From: Alcanivorax nanhaiticus
GTDB taxonomy: Bacteria; Pseudomonadota; Gammaproteobacteria; Pseudomonadales; Alcanivoracaceae
Direction: 5' to 3'
Assembly (NCBI RefSeq): GCF_000756665.1
Contig: NZ_ARXV01000012.1
Location: 1 to 64,000, forward strand
DNA length: 64,000 nt
Positions 16,830-26,414 of this stretch are shown in pieces. The translations under genes were made by a program, and so were the position numbers. How positions within the stretch are numbered: position 1 is the first letter of the stretch; each line of letters starts with the position of its first letter. A model generated the notes under the pieces. The model searched no databases. It had not been told where the DNA came from and was given only the letters and a program-made list of their open reading frames with translations.

Positions 16830-18617
16830 GTGACCGATACCATTCTTGATCGCCGTGATCTGCGTTTTCAGTTATTCGAAGTGCTGGATACGGATACCTT
16901 GTTGAGCCGGCCCCGCTTCCAAGAGCATTCCCGGGAGACGATTGAGGCCGCACTGGATACGGCAGAGAAATTGGCGCAGGACAAATTCGCTAACCACAAT
17001 GCGCTTTGCGACAAGGAAGAGCCTCGCTTTGTCGATGGCAAAGTGGTGATGCGTGATGAAGTGAAGGAAGCCTTTGAGGCCTATATCGAGGCTGGCTTTT
17101 TGGCAGCACGCGCCAGCTTTGATGAAGGGGGAATGCAACTTCCAGAAGTTGCCGCGGCGGCCTGCACAGGCATGTTTACCTGTGTGAATCCCGGCACCAC
17201 TGCATACCCTTTTCTGATAGCCGCTGCTGGAAACGTCATTCGGAATTTCGCCAGCGAGACACTCAAGCAGCAGTTTCTTGCCCCGATGATGGAGGGCCGT
17301 TTCACCGGCACCATGGCACTCACAGAGCCTCATGCAGGCTCTTCTCTGGCAGATATCCGCACCCGAGCCGTGCCACAGGATGATGGCTCTTATCGTATCA
17401 AGGGTAACAAGATTTTTATTTCCGGCGGTGAGAATGAACTGGGTGACAACATTGTTCATCTGGTGCTGGCCAAGATCCCGGGAGGGCCGGAGGGCGTAAA
17501 AGGCATCTCCCTTTTCGTGGTTCCGAAGTATCGACTGGATGAACAGGGAGAGCCAGCAGAACGTAACGACGTCATTCTGGCCGGGCTGATACACAAGCTG
17601 GGCTATCGGGGTACAACCAGCACCGCACTGACGTTTGGTGACAATGATGATTGCCATGGTTATCTGGTAGGCGAAGCCCATCAGGGTTTGCGTTACATGT
17701 TCCAGATGATGAACGAAGCCAGGGTAGGGGTGGGGTATGGTGCTGCCTTGCTGGGCTATCGTGGCTATCGGCTTTCCCTGGATTATGCCCGCGACCGAAC
17801 TCAGGGGCGTTCGGCTGAGACGGCGGATTTCAGTGCGCCCATGATTCCCATCATTGAGCATGCTGATGTGCGACGCTTGCTGCTTACCCAGAAGGCTTAT
17901 GCGGAAGCCGCGCTCGCGATGAGTTTCTATGGCTACCGGTTGGTCGATGAGATCCAGACAGGGGATGAGACGCAGGCTAACGATGCGGCGCTACTGCTGG
18001 ATTTACTGACCCCGGTACTCAAGACATGGCCCTCAGAGTTTGGGGTAAAAGCCAATGATATGGCGATCCAGGTCTTCGGTGGGGCGGGTTATACCCGTGA
18101 ATATCCGGTGGAGCAGGTTTGGCGAGACAACCGACTCAACCCTATCCACGAAGGCACCACAGGTATTCATGGTCTGGATTTGCTGGGCCGCAAGGTCTGG
18201 CAGGCGGAAAGCCGGGGGCTTGTGTTGTTGGCTCAACGCATCATGGCGGATGTGTCAGCAACAACGGACTCACGATGCCAGCCTTTTGCTTGCGCATTGC
18301 AAGACATGTTGCCAAAGGTTCAGTCTGTTACCGAAGCGGTGGGCAAACAGCTTGCAAGTGAGGGTGCCACGGCGGCGCTCTCTAACGCGAATGCGTATTT
18401 GCAGTTAGTAGGGCATGTGGTCGCCGCCTGGATGTGGTTGCGCCAGGCCAACGCCGCCGTTGCACTGACTTCGGCAGAAGACGAAGACTTTGCCAACGGA
18501 AAACTCCAGGCAGCCCGATATTTTTTCCAGTGGGAATTGCCGCGAGTTGAGACCGATATCACAAGACTTCAGGAAGGAGATCGAAGCAGCCTGGATATGC
18601 AGAATCGCTGGTTCTGA
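16830..18617 (+). CDS. Acyl-CoA dehydrogenase, large DmdC/FadE5-like class
   Basis: The 595-residue flavoprotein is longer than typical 380-residue acyl-CoA dehydrogenases because of an extra C-terminal domain, as in DmdC-type enzymes. Motifs include TMALTEPHAGSSLADI (FAD/substrate binding), GNKIFISGGENE, VFGGAGYTREYPVEQ and RDNRLNPIHEGTTGIH near residue 430-445, where the catalytic glutamate lies. It oxidises acyl-CoA to 2-enoyl-CoA; substrate length is unknown. The start is GTG 16830 with AAGGAG upstream. It is divergent from the GlxA-type regulator and ends before a strong terminator. Confidence 0.92.
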   Translation: MTDTILDRRDLRFQLFEVLDTDTLLSRPRFQEHSRETIEAALDTAEKLAQDKFANHNALCDKEEPRFVDGKVVMRDEVKEAFEAYIEAGFLAARASFDEGGMQLPEVAAAACTGMFTCVNPGTTAYPFLIAAAGNVIRNFASETLKQQFLAPMMEGRFTGTMALTEPHAGSSLADIRTRAVPQDDGSYRIKGNKIFISGGENELGDNIVHLVLAKIPGGPEGVKGISLFVVPKYRLDEQGEPAERNDVILAGLIHKLGYRGTTSTALTFGDNDDCHGYLVGEAHQGLRYMFQMMNEARVGVGYGAALLGYRGYRLSLDYARDRTQGRSAETADFSAPMIPIIEHADVRRLLLTQKAYAEAALAMSFYGYRLVDEIQTGDETQANDAALLLDLLTPVLKTWPSEFGVKANDMAIQVFGGAGYTREYPVEQVWRDNRLNPIHEGTTGIHGLDLLGRKVWQAESRGLVLLAQRIMADVSATTDSRCQPFACALQDMLPKVQSVTEAVGKQLASEGATAALSNANAYLQLVGHVVAAWMWLRQANAAVALTSAEDEDFANGKLQAARYFFQWELPRVETDITRLQEGDRSSLDMQNRWF

Positions 18618-18696
18618 TTGTGTATAGTCAATCAGTGTGCGCGTCGTCATCGTACTCGGGAGAGCTGCACTGCAGTCTGATGCCGTGACGACTTTC

Positions 18697-18725
18697 AAGC
18701 CCCCGACTTGTCGGGGGCTTTTTTT
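18697..18725 (+). terminator. Intrinsic terminator of the acyl-CoA dehydrogenase gene
   Basis: A 10-bp stem AAGCCCCCGA with its complement, a CTTG loop and a run of seven Ts lies about 80 bp after the stop codon. Confidence 0.93.
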
Positions 18726-18772
18726 GGTTCATCGCGGATTTCCGGGAAAAGCCCGATTTAATCCTCCCCTTT

Positions 18773-18949
18773 CCGTAGGAGCGTCGCTGGCGGCGCGATA
18801 TCCCAAATCTGAAAAACGATATTTACCACAGAGGTCACAGAGCACACAGAGATTAAAATCCTCTTTTCCTCAGTGAACTCTGTGCCCTCTGTGGTGAGAC
18901 TGCATTTGATCTTGATCTTGGAATCGCGCCGCCCGCGCCGCGCCTACGG
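18773..18949. repeat. Nested composite repeat: outer REP-like arms around CACAGAG palindrome
   Basis: Outer arms start CCGTAGGAGCG (18773) and end with the inverted CGCCTACGG (18949); each is about 27 bp and ends at GGCGGCGCGAT. Inside them lies copy 2 of the CACAGAG palindrome (18821-18911). The copy has two CACAGAG-type blocks, the centre AGATTAAAATCCTC, then CTCTGTG and CTCTGTGG. The whole 439-bp gap between 18617 and 19057 otherwise holds only the terminator and, in its last 100 bp, the porin promoter region. Confidence 0.75.
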
Positions 18950-19056
18950 AATGGCCCACGCAGCCAGCCTATACTCCGGCCTACCTTGTTGCTGTCATTA
19001 AATGGTCATATATTGCTGGGGCGTTCGAGGACTTTACTTTCAAGGAGAAAACGATA

Positions 19057-20118
19057 ATGAAAAAGCATTTGCTGGCGATGGCGGTTAGTGCCGCTCTTCC
19101 TGTCACAGCCCTGGCTGCCCCGACCTTTTACGGCAAAATCAATCTGAGTGTAGACAAGACCAGTGACTACCCTGAAGACGCAAGGCTTTTTACTGCTGAT
19201 ACGCTGTCTGATGAGTGGGCTGTTTCCAGCAACAGTTCTCGTCTGGGGGTACGCGGAGAGGAGCCGCTGGATTTCGACAATCTATCGGTGATTTATCAGT
19301 ACGAAGCAGGGTACGACGTGGATGGTGATTCTGACTTGACATTCAGCACTCGTAACAGCTTCCTGGGGCTGAATACCGGGGCCGGCAAATTCTTTGCTGG
19401 TCGTTTCGACAGCGTGGTGAAAGATGCTGAAGGCTGGGTGGATCAGTTCAATGAGACCGTGGCCGATATGGAAATGGTTTTTGTCAGCCAGAACCGTAAT
19501 GACAACACCTTGAATTGGGAAAGCCCTGATTTCAGCGGCGTGGTGATTCGTGCGCAGATTGCGCCTGGCGAAGGGGATGTCTTGACCTCAAACATTCCAG
19601 GGCAACCGGCCAGATCTGAAACCAAGGATGGTCTTGCCGATACCTGGGGCTTGTCCGCCACTCTGGATAACGGCGCGTTATACGCCGCTCTGGCCTATGA
19701 GCAAGCCTATGAACAGATCGATATTCTCGGTATCGACTTTGGCGGTGACCGTGACGCTTTGCGAGGCACCTTTGGCATGAAGCCCAGCGACGCTGTCCAG
19801 CTGGGTGTGATTGTGGAAAGCGCTCGTTTTGATCCCCTGGGCGACGATGAGGCGGATCTTATGTCCTACCTGGTTAGTGGTCGTGTTGGCCTGAATGATC
19901 GTCTTGGCGTCAAGGCGCAGGCCGGGGTGCTCGACAGCAGTGATCTGGAATTGGATATTCGGGTGATTACGCTGGGTGCCGACTACAAGCTTGGTGACCA
20001 GACCACCGCCTATGGCCTTGTGTCTGCTTCCGATTCGGATTTCGATCCCGTGGGCACCATCAATGATGTAGATGAGTCCGGGACGGCATTCTCCGTAGGC
20101 ATGGTGCACAAGTTCTAG
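19057..20118 (+). CDS. Gram-negative trimeric porin
   Basis: The 353-residue outer-membrane porin has a signal peptide (residues 1-20, cleavage at ALA-AP). The first strand is FYGKINLSVD, and an SNSSRLGVRGEE segment is typical of porin family 4. Repeated amphipathic strands follow, and the last residue is phenylalanine (GMVHKF), the outer-membrane assembly signal. It probably forms a general diffusion or anion channel; selectivity cannot be read here. It has an AAGGAG site 7 nt before the ATG. It is monocistronic, between a repeat-rich promoter region and a strong terminator. Confidence 0.9.
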   Translation: MKKHLLAMAVSAALPVTALAAPTFYGKINLSVDKTSDYPEDARLFTADTLSDEWAVSSNSSRLGVRGEEPLDFDNLSVIYQYEAGYDVDGDSDLTFSTRNSFLGLNTGAGKFFAGRFDSVVKDAEGWVDQFNETVADMEMVFVSQNRNDNTLNWESPDFSGVVIRAQIAPGEGDVLTSNIPGQPARSETKDGLADTWGLSATLDNGALYAALAYEQAYEQIDILGIDFGGDRDALRGTFGMKPSDAVQLGVIVESARFDPLGDDEADLMSYLVSGRVGLNDRLGVKAQAGVLDSSDLELDIRVITLGADYKLGDQTTAYGLVSASDSDFDPVGTINDVDESGTAFSVGMVHKF

Positions 20119-20145
20119 CAACTCGTACCCCTGGCTGCGACAAAC

Positions 20146-20173
20146 AAAAAAACCGGCTTCCGCCGGTTTTTTT
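20146..20173. terminator. Bidirectional terminator between porin and fabB
   Basis: An A run, the stem AACCGGC/GCCGGTT with loop TTCC, and a T run form a terminator that can serve the porin and the convergent fabA-fabB transcript. Confidence 0.92.
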
Positions 20174-20182
20174 GTTGAGCTA

Positions 20183-20210
20183 TTAACTGTTAATTATTAA
20201 CTATTAACTG
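20183..20210 (+). repeat. Degenerate 7-bp repeat block (4 units)
   Basis: The heptamers TTAACTG, TTAATTA, TTAACTA and TTAACTG follow directly after the porin terminator. The unit sequence differs from the GAGCTAC family but the 7-bp period and the 3' position are the same. Confidence 0.65.
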
Positions 20211-20215
20211 CTCTT

Positions 20216-21430
20216 TCAGCCTTCCCATTTCTTCATGAGCAGGCTGGCGTTGGTGCCGCCAAACCCGAAGCTGTTGCTCATGACCACCGACGGCCCAGTG
20301 TCCTTGCCTTTTACCAGGATGGGCATGCCTTCGGCCTTTTCATCCAGGGTTTCGATATTGGCGCTTACAGCAGTGAAGTCATTCTGCATCATGAGCAAGC
20401 AGTAGATGGCTTCATGGACGCCGGCAGCCCCCAGGCTATGGCCTGTCAGGCTTTTGGTGGAACCCACGTCCGGGCAGGCATCACCAAATACTTCGCGCAC
20501 TGCCTTCAGCTCGGCAACATCTCCCACAGGGGTGCTGGTGCCGTGTGCGTTGATATAGTCAACGTTGCCATCAAAACCTGCCAGCGCCTGGCGCATGCAA
20601 CGGGCAGCGCCTTCGCCGTTTGGCGCAACCATGTCATGGCCATCGCTGGTGGCACCATAACCGATCACTTCTGCATAGATTTTGGCACCACGGGCCAGGG
20701 CGGTCTCGAGATCTTCCAATACCACCATGCCGCCGCCGCCTGCGATGACGAAGCCATCCCGGGTAGCATCATAGGCTCGAGAAGCGGTTTCAGGGGTGTC
20801 ATTGTACTTGCTGGACAGTGCACCCATGGCATCAAACAGGCAGCTCAACGCCCAGTGCTCTTCTTCGCCGCCACCGGCAAAGACTCGATCCTGTTTGCCT
20901 AGCTGGATCTGCTCGACCGCGTTCCCAATACAGTGTGCGCTGGTCGCACAGGCGGACGTAATGGAGTAGTTGACCCCTTTGATCTTGAACGGAGTAGCCA
21001 GACAGGCAGAAACCGTGGAGGCCATCACACGGGGCACCATATACGGGCCAATGCGTTTAACTCCTCTGCTGCGGGCAATATCGGCGGCTTCCACCTGATT
21101 CAGGGAGGAATGGCCGCCAGAGCCAGCGATCAGCCCGGTGCGTTCGTTGCTGACTTCGTCTTCACTGAGGCCGGCATCCGCGATGGCCTGCTGCATGGCA
21201 ACATAGGCGTAGGCAGCAGAATCGCCCATGAAGCGCCGCGCCTTGCGGTCAATAAAATCCTCAAGGTTGATATCAGGTACGCCAGCGACGTGGCTGCGCA
21301 TACCGATTTCCTTGTACGTTTCATTGAAACGAATGCCAGAGCGGCCTTCTTTCAGAGACTGGGTGACTGCTTCGGCGTCGTTGCCCAGGCAGGACACGAT
21401 GCCCATACCTGTAATCACTACACGGCGCAT
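20216..21430 (-). CDS. fabB: 3-oxoacyl-ACP synthase I
   Basis: FabB elongates cis-3-decenoyl-ACP and so commits carbon to unsaturated fatty acids. The 404-residue protein matches E. coli FabB in length. It contains the active-site cysteine in [13 protein letters not shown] and the two catalytic histidines in [11 protein letters not shown] and [12 protein letters not shown]. The C-terminal glycine loop [13 protein letters not shown] is present. The start ATG has AGGAG 8 nt upstream. It lies 9 bp downstream of fabA, the classical fabAB operon of Pseudomonas-like bacteria. Confidence 0.97.
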   Translation of the reverse strand: MRRVVITGMGIVSCLGNDAEAVTQSLKEGRSGIRFNETYKEIGMRSHVAGVPDINLEDFIDRKARRFMGDSAAYAYVAMQQAIADAGLSEDEVSNERTGLIAGSGGHSSLNQVEAADIARSRGVKRIGPYMVPRVMASTVSACLATPFKIKGVNYSITSACATSAHCIGNAVEQIQLGKQDRVFAGGGEEEHWALSCLFDAMGALSSKYNDTPETASRAYDATRDGFVIAGGGGMVVLEDLETALARGAKIYAEVIGYGATSDGHDMVAPNGEGAARCMRQALAGFDGNVDYINAHGTSTPVGDVAELKAVREVFGDACPDVGSTKSLTGHSLGAAGVHEAIYCLLMMQNDFTAVSANIETLDEKAEGMPILVKGKDTGPSVVMSNSFGFGGTNASLLMKKWEG

Positions 21431-21439
21431 GTTTTACTC

Positions 21440-21967
21440 CTAGAATCCATCGGTAGACGTGAAAAGGCCGACTCGCAGATCATCTGCAGCGTAGATTTCT
21501 CGCCCATCCACTTCGACGATGGCATCGGCGATGCCGAGGATCAGTTTGCGAGTGATGACGCGTTTCAGGTCCAGGCGATAGGTGACTTTCTTGGCGGTGG
21601 GCAGGATTTGTCCGGAAAACTTCACATTGCCAACGCCGAGCGCGCGGCCTCGGCCAGGGTGGCCTTCACGGCCCAGGAAGAAACCCAGTAGCTGCCAGGT
21701 GGCATCCAGACCAAGACAGCCGGGCATCACCGGGTCGGATTCAAAGTGGCATTTGAAGAACCAGAGATCAGGGTTGATATCCAGTTCTGCAATGATTTCG
21801 CCTTTGCCATACTTGCCGCCCTGATCGCTGATGTGGACGATGCGGTCCATCATCAGCATGTTGGGCAAAGGCAGTCGTGCGTTGCCGGGGCCAAACAACT
21901 CGCCATGGGCGCAGGCCAGCAGATCGTCACGATCGTAGGAAGACTTCTTTTCTGTTGTAGTGCTCAA
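21440..21967 (-). CDS. fabA: 3-hydroxydecanoyl-ACP dehydratase/isomerase
   Basis: FabA dehydrates 3-hydroxydecanoyl-ACP and isomerises trans-2 to cis-3-decenoyl-ACP, the branch point to unsaturated fatty acids. The 175-residue protein has the catalytic histidine in [13 protein letters not shown] and the aspartate in [14 protein letters not shown]. The start appears to be a TTG (21967), with GGAG 7 nt before it and no suitable ATG in frame; translation from TTG may limit expression. It heads the fabA-fabB operon. No classical FabR/DesT palindrome is obvious upstream. Confidence 0.96.
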   Translation of the reverse strand: MSTTTEKKSSYDRDDLLACAHGELFGPGNARLPLPNMLMMDRIVHISDQGGKYGKGEIIAELDINPDLWFFKCHFESDPVMPGCLGLDATWQLLGFFLGREGHPGRGRALGVGNVKFSGQILPTAKKVTYRLDLKRVITRKLILGIADAIVEVDGREIYAADDLRVGLFTSTDGF

Positions 21968-22427
21968 AATCTTACTCCATGAAGGCCAGGGCGGCGCATT
22001 CCGAGTATATGGATGATTTGTGTCATTTTTCCGTCAGCCCGGTGACAGGCTTTAAGGTGACGGAGATACTAGCAAAGCCAAGTGAAAGCATACGAATAGC
22101 AAGCGTCTCAAAATATGTCGGAGTGGTTGCTTTACCGAAAATGACCGATGAACGGACAGAAAAGACGGTTGTCACACTTCCGTGAGGGGTATTGGGGCAC
22201 AACTTCTACCATATTGGTGCCAACATTCGGTGCAATAGCAGACGAGCGGAATGCAGATCCGTGTCAAACGGATGGCGCGGCCGGCTAGTTCCCGATCGTC
22301 CCCTCTATGACAACTTCCCTCGCGGCGGCTCAGGTCCGGACTTGCAATTGGTGGGCCATCTAAAGATGCTATGCGCCCAGTGCAGGCCTATTACCCTGCG
22401 CTGGCTGAACTGGATTGAGGAGTTCTT
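21968..22427. other. Divergent intergenic region fabA/ccmF
   Basis: This 460-bp gap should contain the promoters for fabAB (leftward) and ccmFGHI (rightward). It has no convincing gene: the frames present lack ribosome binding sites and family features. I see no remnant of ccmE or ccmD. Confidence 0.5.
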
Positions 22428-24392
22428 GTGGCAGCAGAAATCGGGCACCTGTCCCTGTGGTTGGCATTGGCCGCCGCACTGTGTCTTTCCATCTTCCCGC
22501 TGGTGGGTGTTTACCGTGGCATCAATGCCTGGCAATGGTATGCGCGTCCTCTGGCCTGGGTGCAATGGCTGGCAATGACTGTCGCCATGGTGGCACTGGG
22601 CTACAGCTTCTATATCAATGATTTCACCGTCTCCTATGTGGCTAACCACAGTAATTCCGCCTTGCCGCTGGGTTACCGGATCTCTGCCATCTGGGGTGGC
22701 CATGAGGGGTCGTTGCTGCTGTGGGGGTGGCTACTTGCCTCATGGGCGGCCATGGTGGGTTGGTTAAGTCGCAGTGTGCCGCTGGAGATGGTCTCTCGGG
22801 TGCTGGCGGTCATGGGCATGATCGCGGTGGGTTTCCTGCTGTTCATGCTGCTCACCTCCAATCCGTTTGACCGCACCCTTCCGTGGTTCCCGCTGGATGG
22901 GGCAGACCTTAACCCCTTGTTGCAGGACCCGGGTCTGATTGTGCATCCGCCCATGCTTTATATGGGCTATGTGGGCTTCTCGGTGGCGTTCGCCTTTGCG
23001 GTGGCGGGTTTGCTGGCGGGGAATCTGGATCCTGCGTGGGCCCGCTGGGCGCGGCCCTGGACCACAGTGGCGTGGTGTTTCCTCACGGTGGGGATCGCCC
23101 TCGGTTCCTGGTGGGCGTATTACGAGCTGGGTTGGGGAGGCTGGTGGTTCTGGGATCCGGTCGAGAATGCTTCCCTGATGCCCTGGTTGGCGGGCACAGC
23201 GTTGATTCATTCTCTGGCGGTCAGCGAGAAGCGCAACCTGTTCAGAGCATGGACGGTGTTACTGGCCATTATTACCTTCTCCATGAGTTTGCTGGGGACC
23301 TTCCTGGTCCGTTCCGGTGTGCTCACCTCGGTGCATGCCTTCGCCAATGACCCCACTCGCGGGGCCTTCATTCTTGGTTTTCTGGTGGTCGTTGCCGGTG
23401 GCGCACTGACGCTCTTTGCTGTGCGTGCGTCAGCTCTGCGCAGTGATGGTGGTTTCAAGCCGCTGTCCCGGGAGGCTTTCCTGCTGGGAAATAACCTGCT
23501 CTTGCTCACCGCCATGGCGGTGGTGCTGGTGGGTACCATTGCACCGTTATTTTTTGAGTGGATGGACCTGAAGATTTCTATCCGCAGCCCTTACTTCAAT
23601 GGCTTCTTCGTGCCGTTAACCTTTGTCCTTATCCTGTTGCTGGTGCCAGGAGTCTTCAGTAACTGGAAGCGTCAGGACGGTAATACCCTGATTCGGCGGA
23701 TTGCTTTGCTGGTGCCGGCCGCGGCGATTGCGGGCTGGTTTGCTGCGCGTATTCCCGAGCCTTCTCCCTGGCAGGGCGTATTGGCGATCATGTTGTCCCT
23801 GTATTTGATTCTGGCGCACGGCGATGATGTGCTGCGCCGGGCGCAGGCCTATAACGTGGGGCTTGCTGCCGGCCTGCGCAAACTCGGACGCAGCTATTGG
23901 GGCATGGTGACCGCTCACTGCGGTCTTGCGGTCATGGTAGCCGGGATCACACTGGTCAGTTTTCATGAAGTGGAGCGTGATGTGCGCATGGCTCCCGGCG
24001 ATGAAGTTCAGCTTGGTGACTACCGTTTTGTCTTCGACAGCCTGGATGAATATCGTGGCCCCAACTTCGATTCCACCCGCGGCCATTTCCAGGTGTTCTG
24101 GAAAGAGGAACAGGTTGCACTACTGCACCCCGAGAAGCGCACCTATCATGCCAGCCGCCAGGTCATGACTGAGGCGGCGATTGATGCTGGTTTCTGGCGG
24201 GATCTCTACGTGGCGATGGGAGAACCGCTCAAAGGAGATAATGCCTGGGCGGTGCGTATCTATTTCAAGCCGGGGATTCGCTGGATTTGGCTGGGCGCGT
24301 TGATCATGGCATTGGGTGGGGCCTTGGCCCTGTCTGACAAGCGCTACCGCCGCCAGAAATTCGCCTCCACGCAAACCGGAGCAGGCCAATGA
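22428..24392 (+). CDS. ccmF: Cytochrome c heme lyase subunit CcmF
   Basis: CcmF is the polytopic inner-membrane core of the System I heme lyase that attaches heme to apocytochrome c. The 654-residue protein has about 14-15 membrane helices and the WWD domain WGGWWFWDPVENASLMPWL. Its conserved histidines include the one in LIVHPPMLYMGYVG. The start is GTG 22428 with GAGGAG 7-8 nt upstream. It begins the ccmF-G-H-I operon; each following gene overlaps the previous stop by 4 bp. The upstream half of the usual cluster (ccmABCDE) is not in this window. Confidence 0.97.
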   Translation: MAAEIGHLSLWLALAAALCLSIFPLVGVYRGINAWQWYARPLAWVQWLAMTVAMVALGYSFYINDFTVSYVANHSNSALPLGYRISAIWGGHEGSLLLWGWLLASWAAMVGWLSRSVPLEMVSRVLAVMGMIAVGFLLFMLLTSNPFDRTLPWFPLDGADLNPLLQDPGLIVHPPMLYMGYVGFSVAFAFAVAGLLAGNLDPAWARWARPWTTVAWCFLTVGIALGSWWAYYELGWGGWWFWDPVENASLMPWLAGTALIHSLAVSEKRNLFRAWTVLLAIITFSMSLLGTFLVRSGVLTSVHAFANDPTRGAFILGFLVVVAGGALTLFAVRASALRSDGGFKPLSREAFLLGNNLLLLTAMAVVLVGTIAPLFFEWMDLKISIRSPYFNGFFVPLTFVLILLLVPGVFSNWKRQDGNTLIRRIALLVPAAAIAGWFAARIPEPSPWQGVLAIMLSLYLILAHGDDVLRRAQAYNVGLAAGLRKLGRSYWGMVTAHCGLAVMVAGITLVSFHEVERDVRMAPGDEVQLGDYRFVFDSLDEYRGPNFDSTRGHFQVFWKEEQVALLHPEKRTYHASRQVMTEAAIDAGFWRDLYVAMGEPLKGDNAWAVRIYFKPGIRWIWLGALIMALGGALALSDKRYRRQKFASTQTGAGQ

Positions 24393-24943
24393 AAGCAAAT
24401 TCCCCTTGGGTCTTCCTGCCGCTTGGCGGCTTCGTCTTGTTGGCCATTGTGCTTGCCAGTGGCTTGGGGCGTGATCCCCAGGAGCTGCCGTCGGCCTTGG
24501 TGGGCAAGCCGGTACCGAGCTTCAGCCTGCCATCACTGCTGACAGAGGAAACCTTTACCGAGGAATCGCTGACGGGGCGCTGGCAGTTGCTCAATGTGTG
24601 GGCCACCTGGTGTCCCACCTGTCATGTAGAGCACCCCTATCTGCTGACGCTGGCGGCGCAGGGTGTGCCGATCACCGGTCTCAATTACAAGGATGAGCTG
24701 CCTGCGGCGCGGGATTATCTTGCCAATATGGGTAACCCGTTTACCCATGTAATCGTCGATAGCGATGGACAGCTGGGCCTGGACCTGGGCGTGTATGGTG
24801 CACCGGAAACGTTTCTGATCAACCCGCAGGGAGAGATCGTGCTACGCCATGCCGGGGATTTGAATGAACGGGTCTGGCGGGAAAAATTCCAGCCGTTGCT
24901 ACCTGCTGCGAAGCCCGTGACGGCCCAGGGGGAAGGCGTATGA
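24389..24943 (+). CDS. ccmG: Thiol:disulfide interchange protein CcmG/DsbE
   Basis: CcmG is a membrane-anchored periplasmic thioredoxin that reduces the CxxCH heme-binding motif of apocytochromes. The 184-residue protein has an N-terminal anchor (about 5-22) and a thioredoxin domain with WATWCPTCHVE, cysteines 75 and 78. The cis-Pro region is VYGAPETFLI. CPTC at the active site is usual for the family. It overlaps ccmF and ccmH by 4 bp each, so it is translationally coupled. Confidence 0.96.
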   Translation: MKANSPWVFLPLGGFVLLAIVLASGLGRDPQELPSALVGKPVPSFSLPSLLTEETFTEESLTGRWQLLNVWATWCPTCHVEHPYLLTLAAQGVPITGLNYKDELPAARDYLANMGNPFTHVIVDSDGQLGLDLGVYGAPETFLINPQGEIVLRHAGDLNERVWREKFQPLLPAAKPVTAQGEGV

Positions 24944-25371
24944 CTTTCTTGAGAATGGCATTGCTATTGCTGCCACTTCAGTTGCTAGCCGCCATTGATG
25001 TGTATTCGTTTGATAGTGAGCAACAGGAAGACCGCTTTCATGTGCTCACGGAAGAGCTGCGTTGCCCTAAATGCCAGAACCAGAGCATTGCTGATTCCGA
25101 TGCGGAGCTTGCCCGCGATATGCGTGACCGGGTCCACAGCATGATCCTGGACGGCAAAAGTGATGCGGAAATCGTCGATTATTTCGTCTCCCGCTATGGT
25201 GACTTTGTCAGCTATCGCCCGCCTGTGAATGCGCGCACCTCGGTGCTGTGGGGCATCCCGTTGTTGATGTTGCTGGGCGGGGGGATGTTGATTATTTCGC
25301 TGCTGCGACGTGCCAGTGCCCGTGCAGATGCCAGTGAAAATGACGCAGATGATAATGGAGGCGCATCATGA
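24940..25371 (+). CDS. ccmH: Cytochrome c biogenesis protein CcmH
   Basis: CcmH is a periplasmic thiol protein that works with CcmG and CcmF during heme ligation. The 143-residue protein has a signal/anchor at 1-19 and the conserved LRCPKCQNQSIADSD motif with the redox-active pair C-x2-C. A three-helix bundle and a C-terminal membrane helix (about 104-124) follow. The short form indicates that the TPR part is encoded separately, by the next gene ccmI. It overlaps both neighbours by 4 bp. Confidence 0.96.
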   Translation: MTFLRMALLLLPLQLLAAIDVYSFDSEQQEDRFHVLTEELRCPKCQNQSIADSDAELARDMRDRVHSMILDGKSDAEIVDYFVSRYGDFVSYRPPVNARTSVLWGIPLLMLLGGGMLIISLLRRASARADASENDADDNGGAS

Positions 25372-26393
25372 TGTTGCTGGTGATGTCTGCGCTATTGCTT
25401 ATCTTGTTCGGGGCGCTGCTGTGGTGGCAATGGCGCCGTGAAGCACGGCGGGCCGGGCGAGCGACGGCAGGCGGGATAGGCATTCCCCTGATCGTGCTGG
25501 TGCTTGCTGCGGCTGGCTATGGTTTGGTGGGTTATAACGAGCACACCGGTCCCTGGCTTCAACAGCAGAAGGACTATGGCGAAGCCGCTCGTGCGATTAT
25601 TGCCGGTAAGACGCCAGATGTGGATGCGTCACAAATTCCAGCTGCGGCCATGGTGCGGGTGCTGCAGTCCCAGTTGTCGCAAACCTCTTCTGCCACAGGC
25701 TGGTTTGCCCTGGGCAGCTTGTACGACCAGTTGGGTGCACCGGCCCAGACGGAAGAGGCGGCAAGAAAGTCTCTGGCTATCAATCCCGACGAGCCATCCT
25801 CACACCTGCTGTTGGCGCGGGCGCTGATTGAAAAGGCGGGCGGAAAATTGACCGATCCGGCTTATGAGCAGATTCGTTGGGTTCTGGACCGTGAGCCCGC
25901 CCACGATGGAGCCTGGATGCTACAGGCCATGTCGGCAGATCGTGCTGGGCAATATGATTTGGCCATCCAGGCCTGGGAATCCCTGCTCAGCCGCCATACG
26001 GATGGTGAAACGGCGAGTTTGCTCGGTCGAGGATTGGAGAACTCACGCACCCAGAAGCAGCGCCAAGGCGTTTTTGCCTCTCTGACGGCGAAAGTGGAGG
26101 GTGAAGGCCTGCCTGCGGGTGGCACCCTGTTCGTCTATATAAGGGAGCAAGGCAGCGCAGGTCAGCCGCTGGCTGCACGGCGCCAAGTGGTTCCGGCCTT
26201 CCCGATAAGCGTATCGCTGACGGCGGAGAACTGGCTACAGGGTTATCCGTCCCAGGCAACGCCTCTGGTGATCGGTGCTCGCTACACTCCCGCTCCCGGT
26301 GCAGCGGTGGACCAAGCCATGATCAGCGCTGAACCAGTGTCTCTGGCGCTACCGCAGTCCTCTGCGACAGAGCTGTCACTGATTCGTCAATAG
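25368..26393 (+). CDS. ccmI: Cytochrome c biogenesis protein CcmI (TPR)
   Basis: CcmI binds the C-terminus of apocytochrome c and presents it to the heme lyase. The 341-residue protein has two N-terminal membrane helices (about 2-20 and 34-52). The periplasmic part has TPR-like repeats (AGTYDLAIQAWESLLSRH-type helices, here around residues 95-230) and a C-terminal beta domain of about 100 residues. It is the last gene of the ccmFGHI operon. The next gene, adk, is 235 bp downstream and separated by a long perfect palindrome. Confidence 0.92.
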   Translation: MMLLVMSALLLILFGALLWWQWRREARRAGRATAGGIGIPLIVLVLAAAGYGLVGYNEHTGPWLQQQKDYGEAARAIIAGKTPDVDASQIPAAAMVRVLQSQLSQTSSATGWFALGSLYDQLGAPAQTEEAARKSLAINPDEPSSHLLLARALIEKAGGKLTDPAYEQIRWVLDREPAHDGAWMLQAMSADRAGQYDLAIQAWESLLSRHTDGETASLLGRGLENSRTQKQRQGVFASLTAKVEGEGLPAGGTLFVYIREQGSAGQPLAARRQVVPAFPISVSLTAENWLQGYPSQATPLVIGARYTPAPGAAVDQAMISAEPVSLALPQSSATELSLIRQ

Positions 26394-26414
26394 CCACAAA
26401 TCGATCGCAAATGC

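Noticed and set aside
16872..17861. 329-codon frame on the minus strand
   Set aside because: It is antisense to the acyl-CoA dehydrogenase gene and has no family features.
22192..22578. 128-codon frame upstream of ccmF, considered as a ccmE remnant
   Set aside because: There is no CcmE motif (such as the heme-binding His-containing segment); the end overlaps ccmF out of frame.
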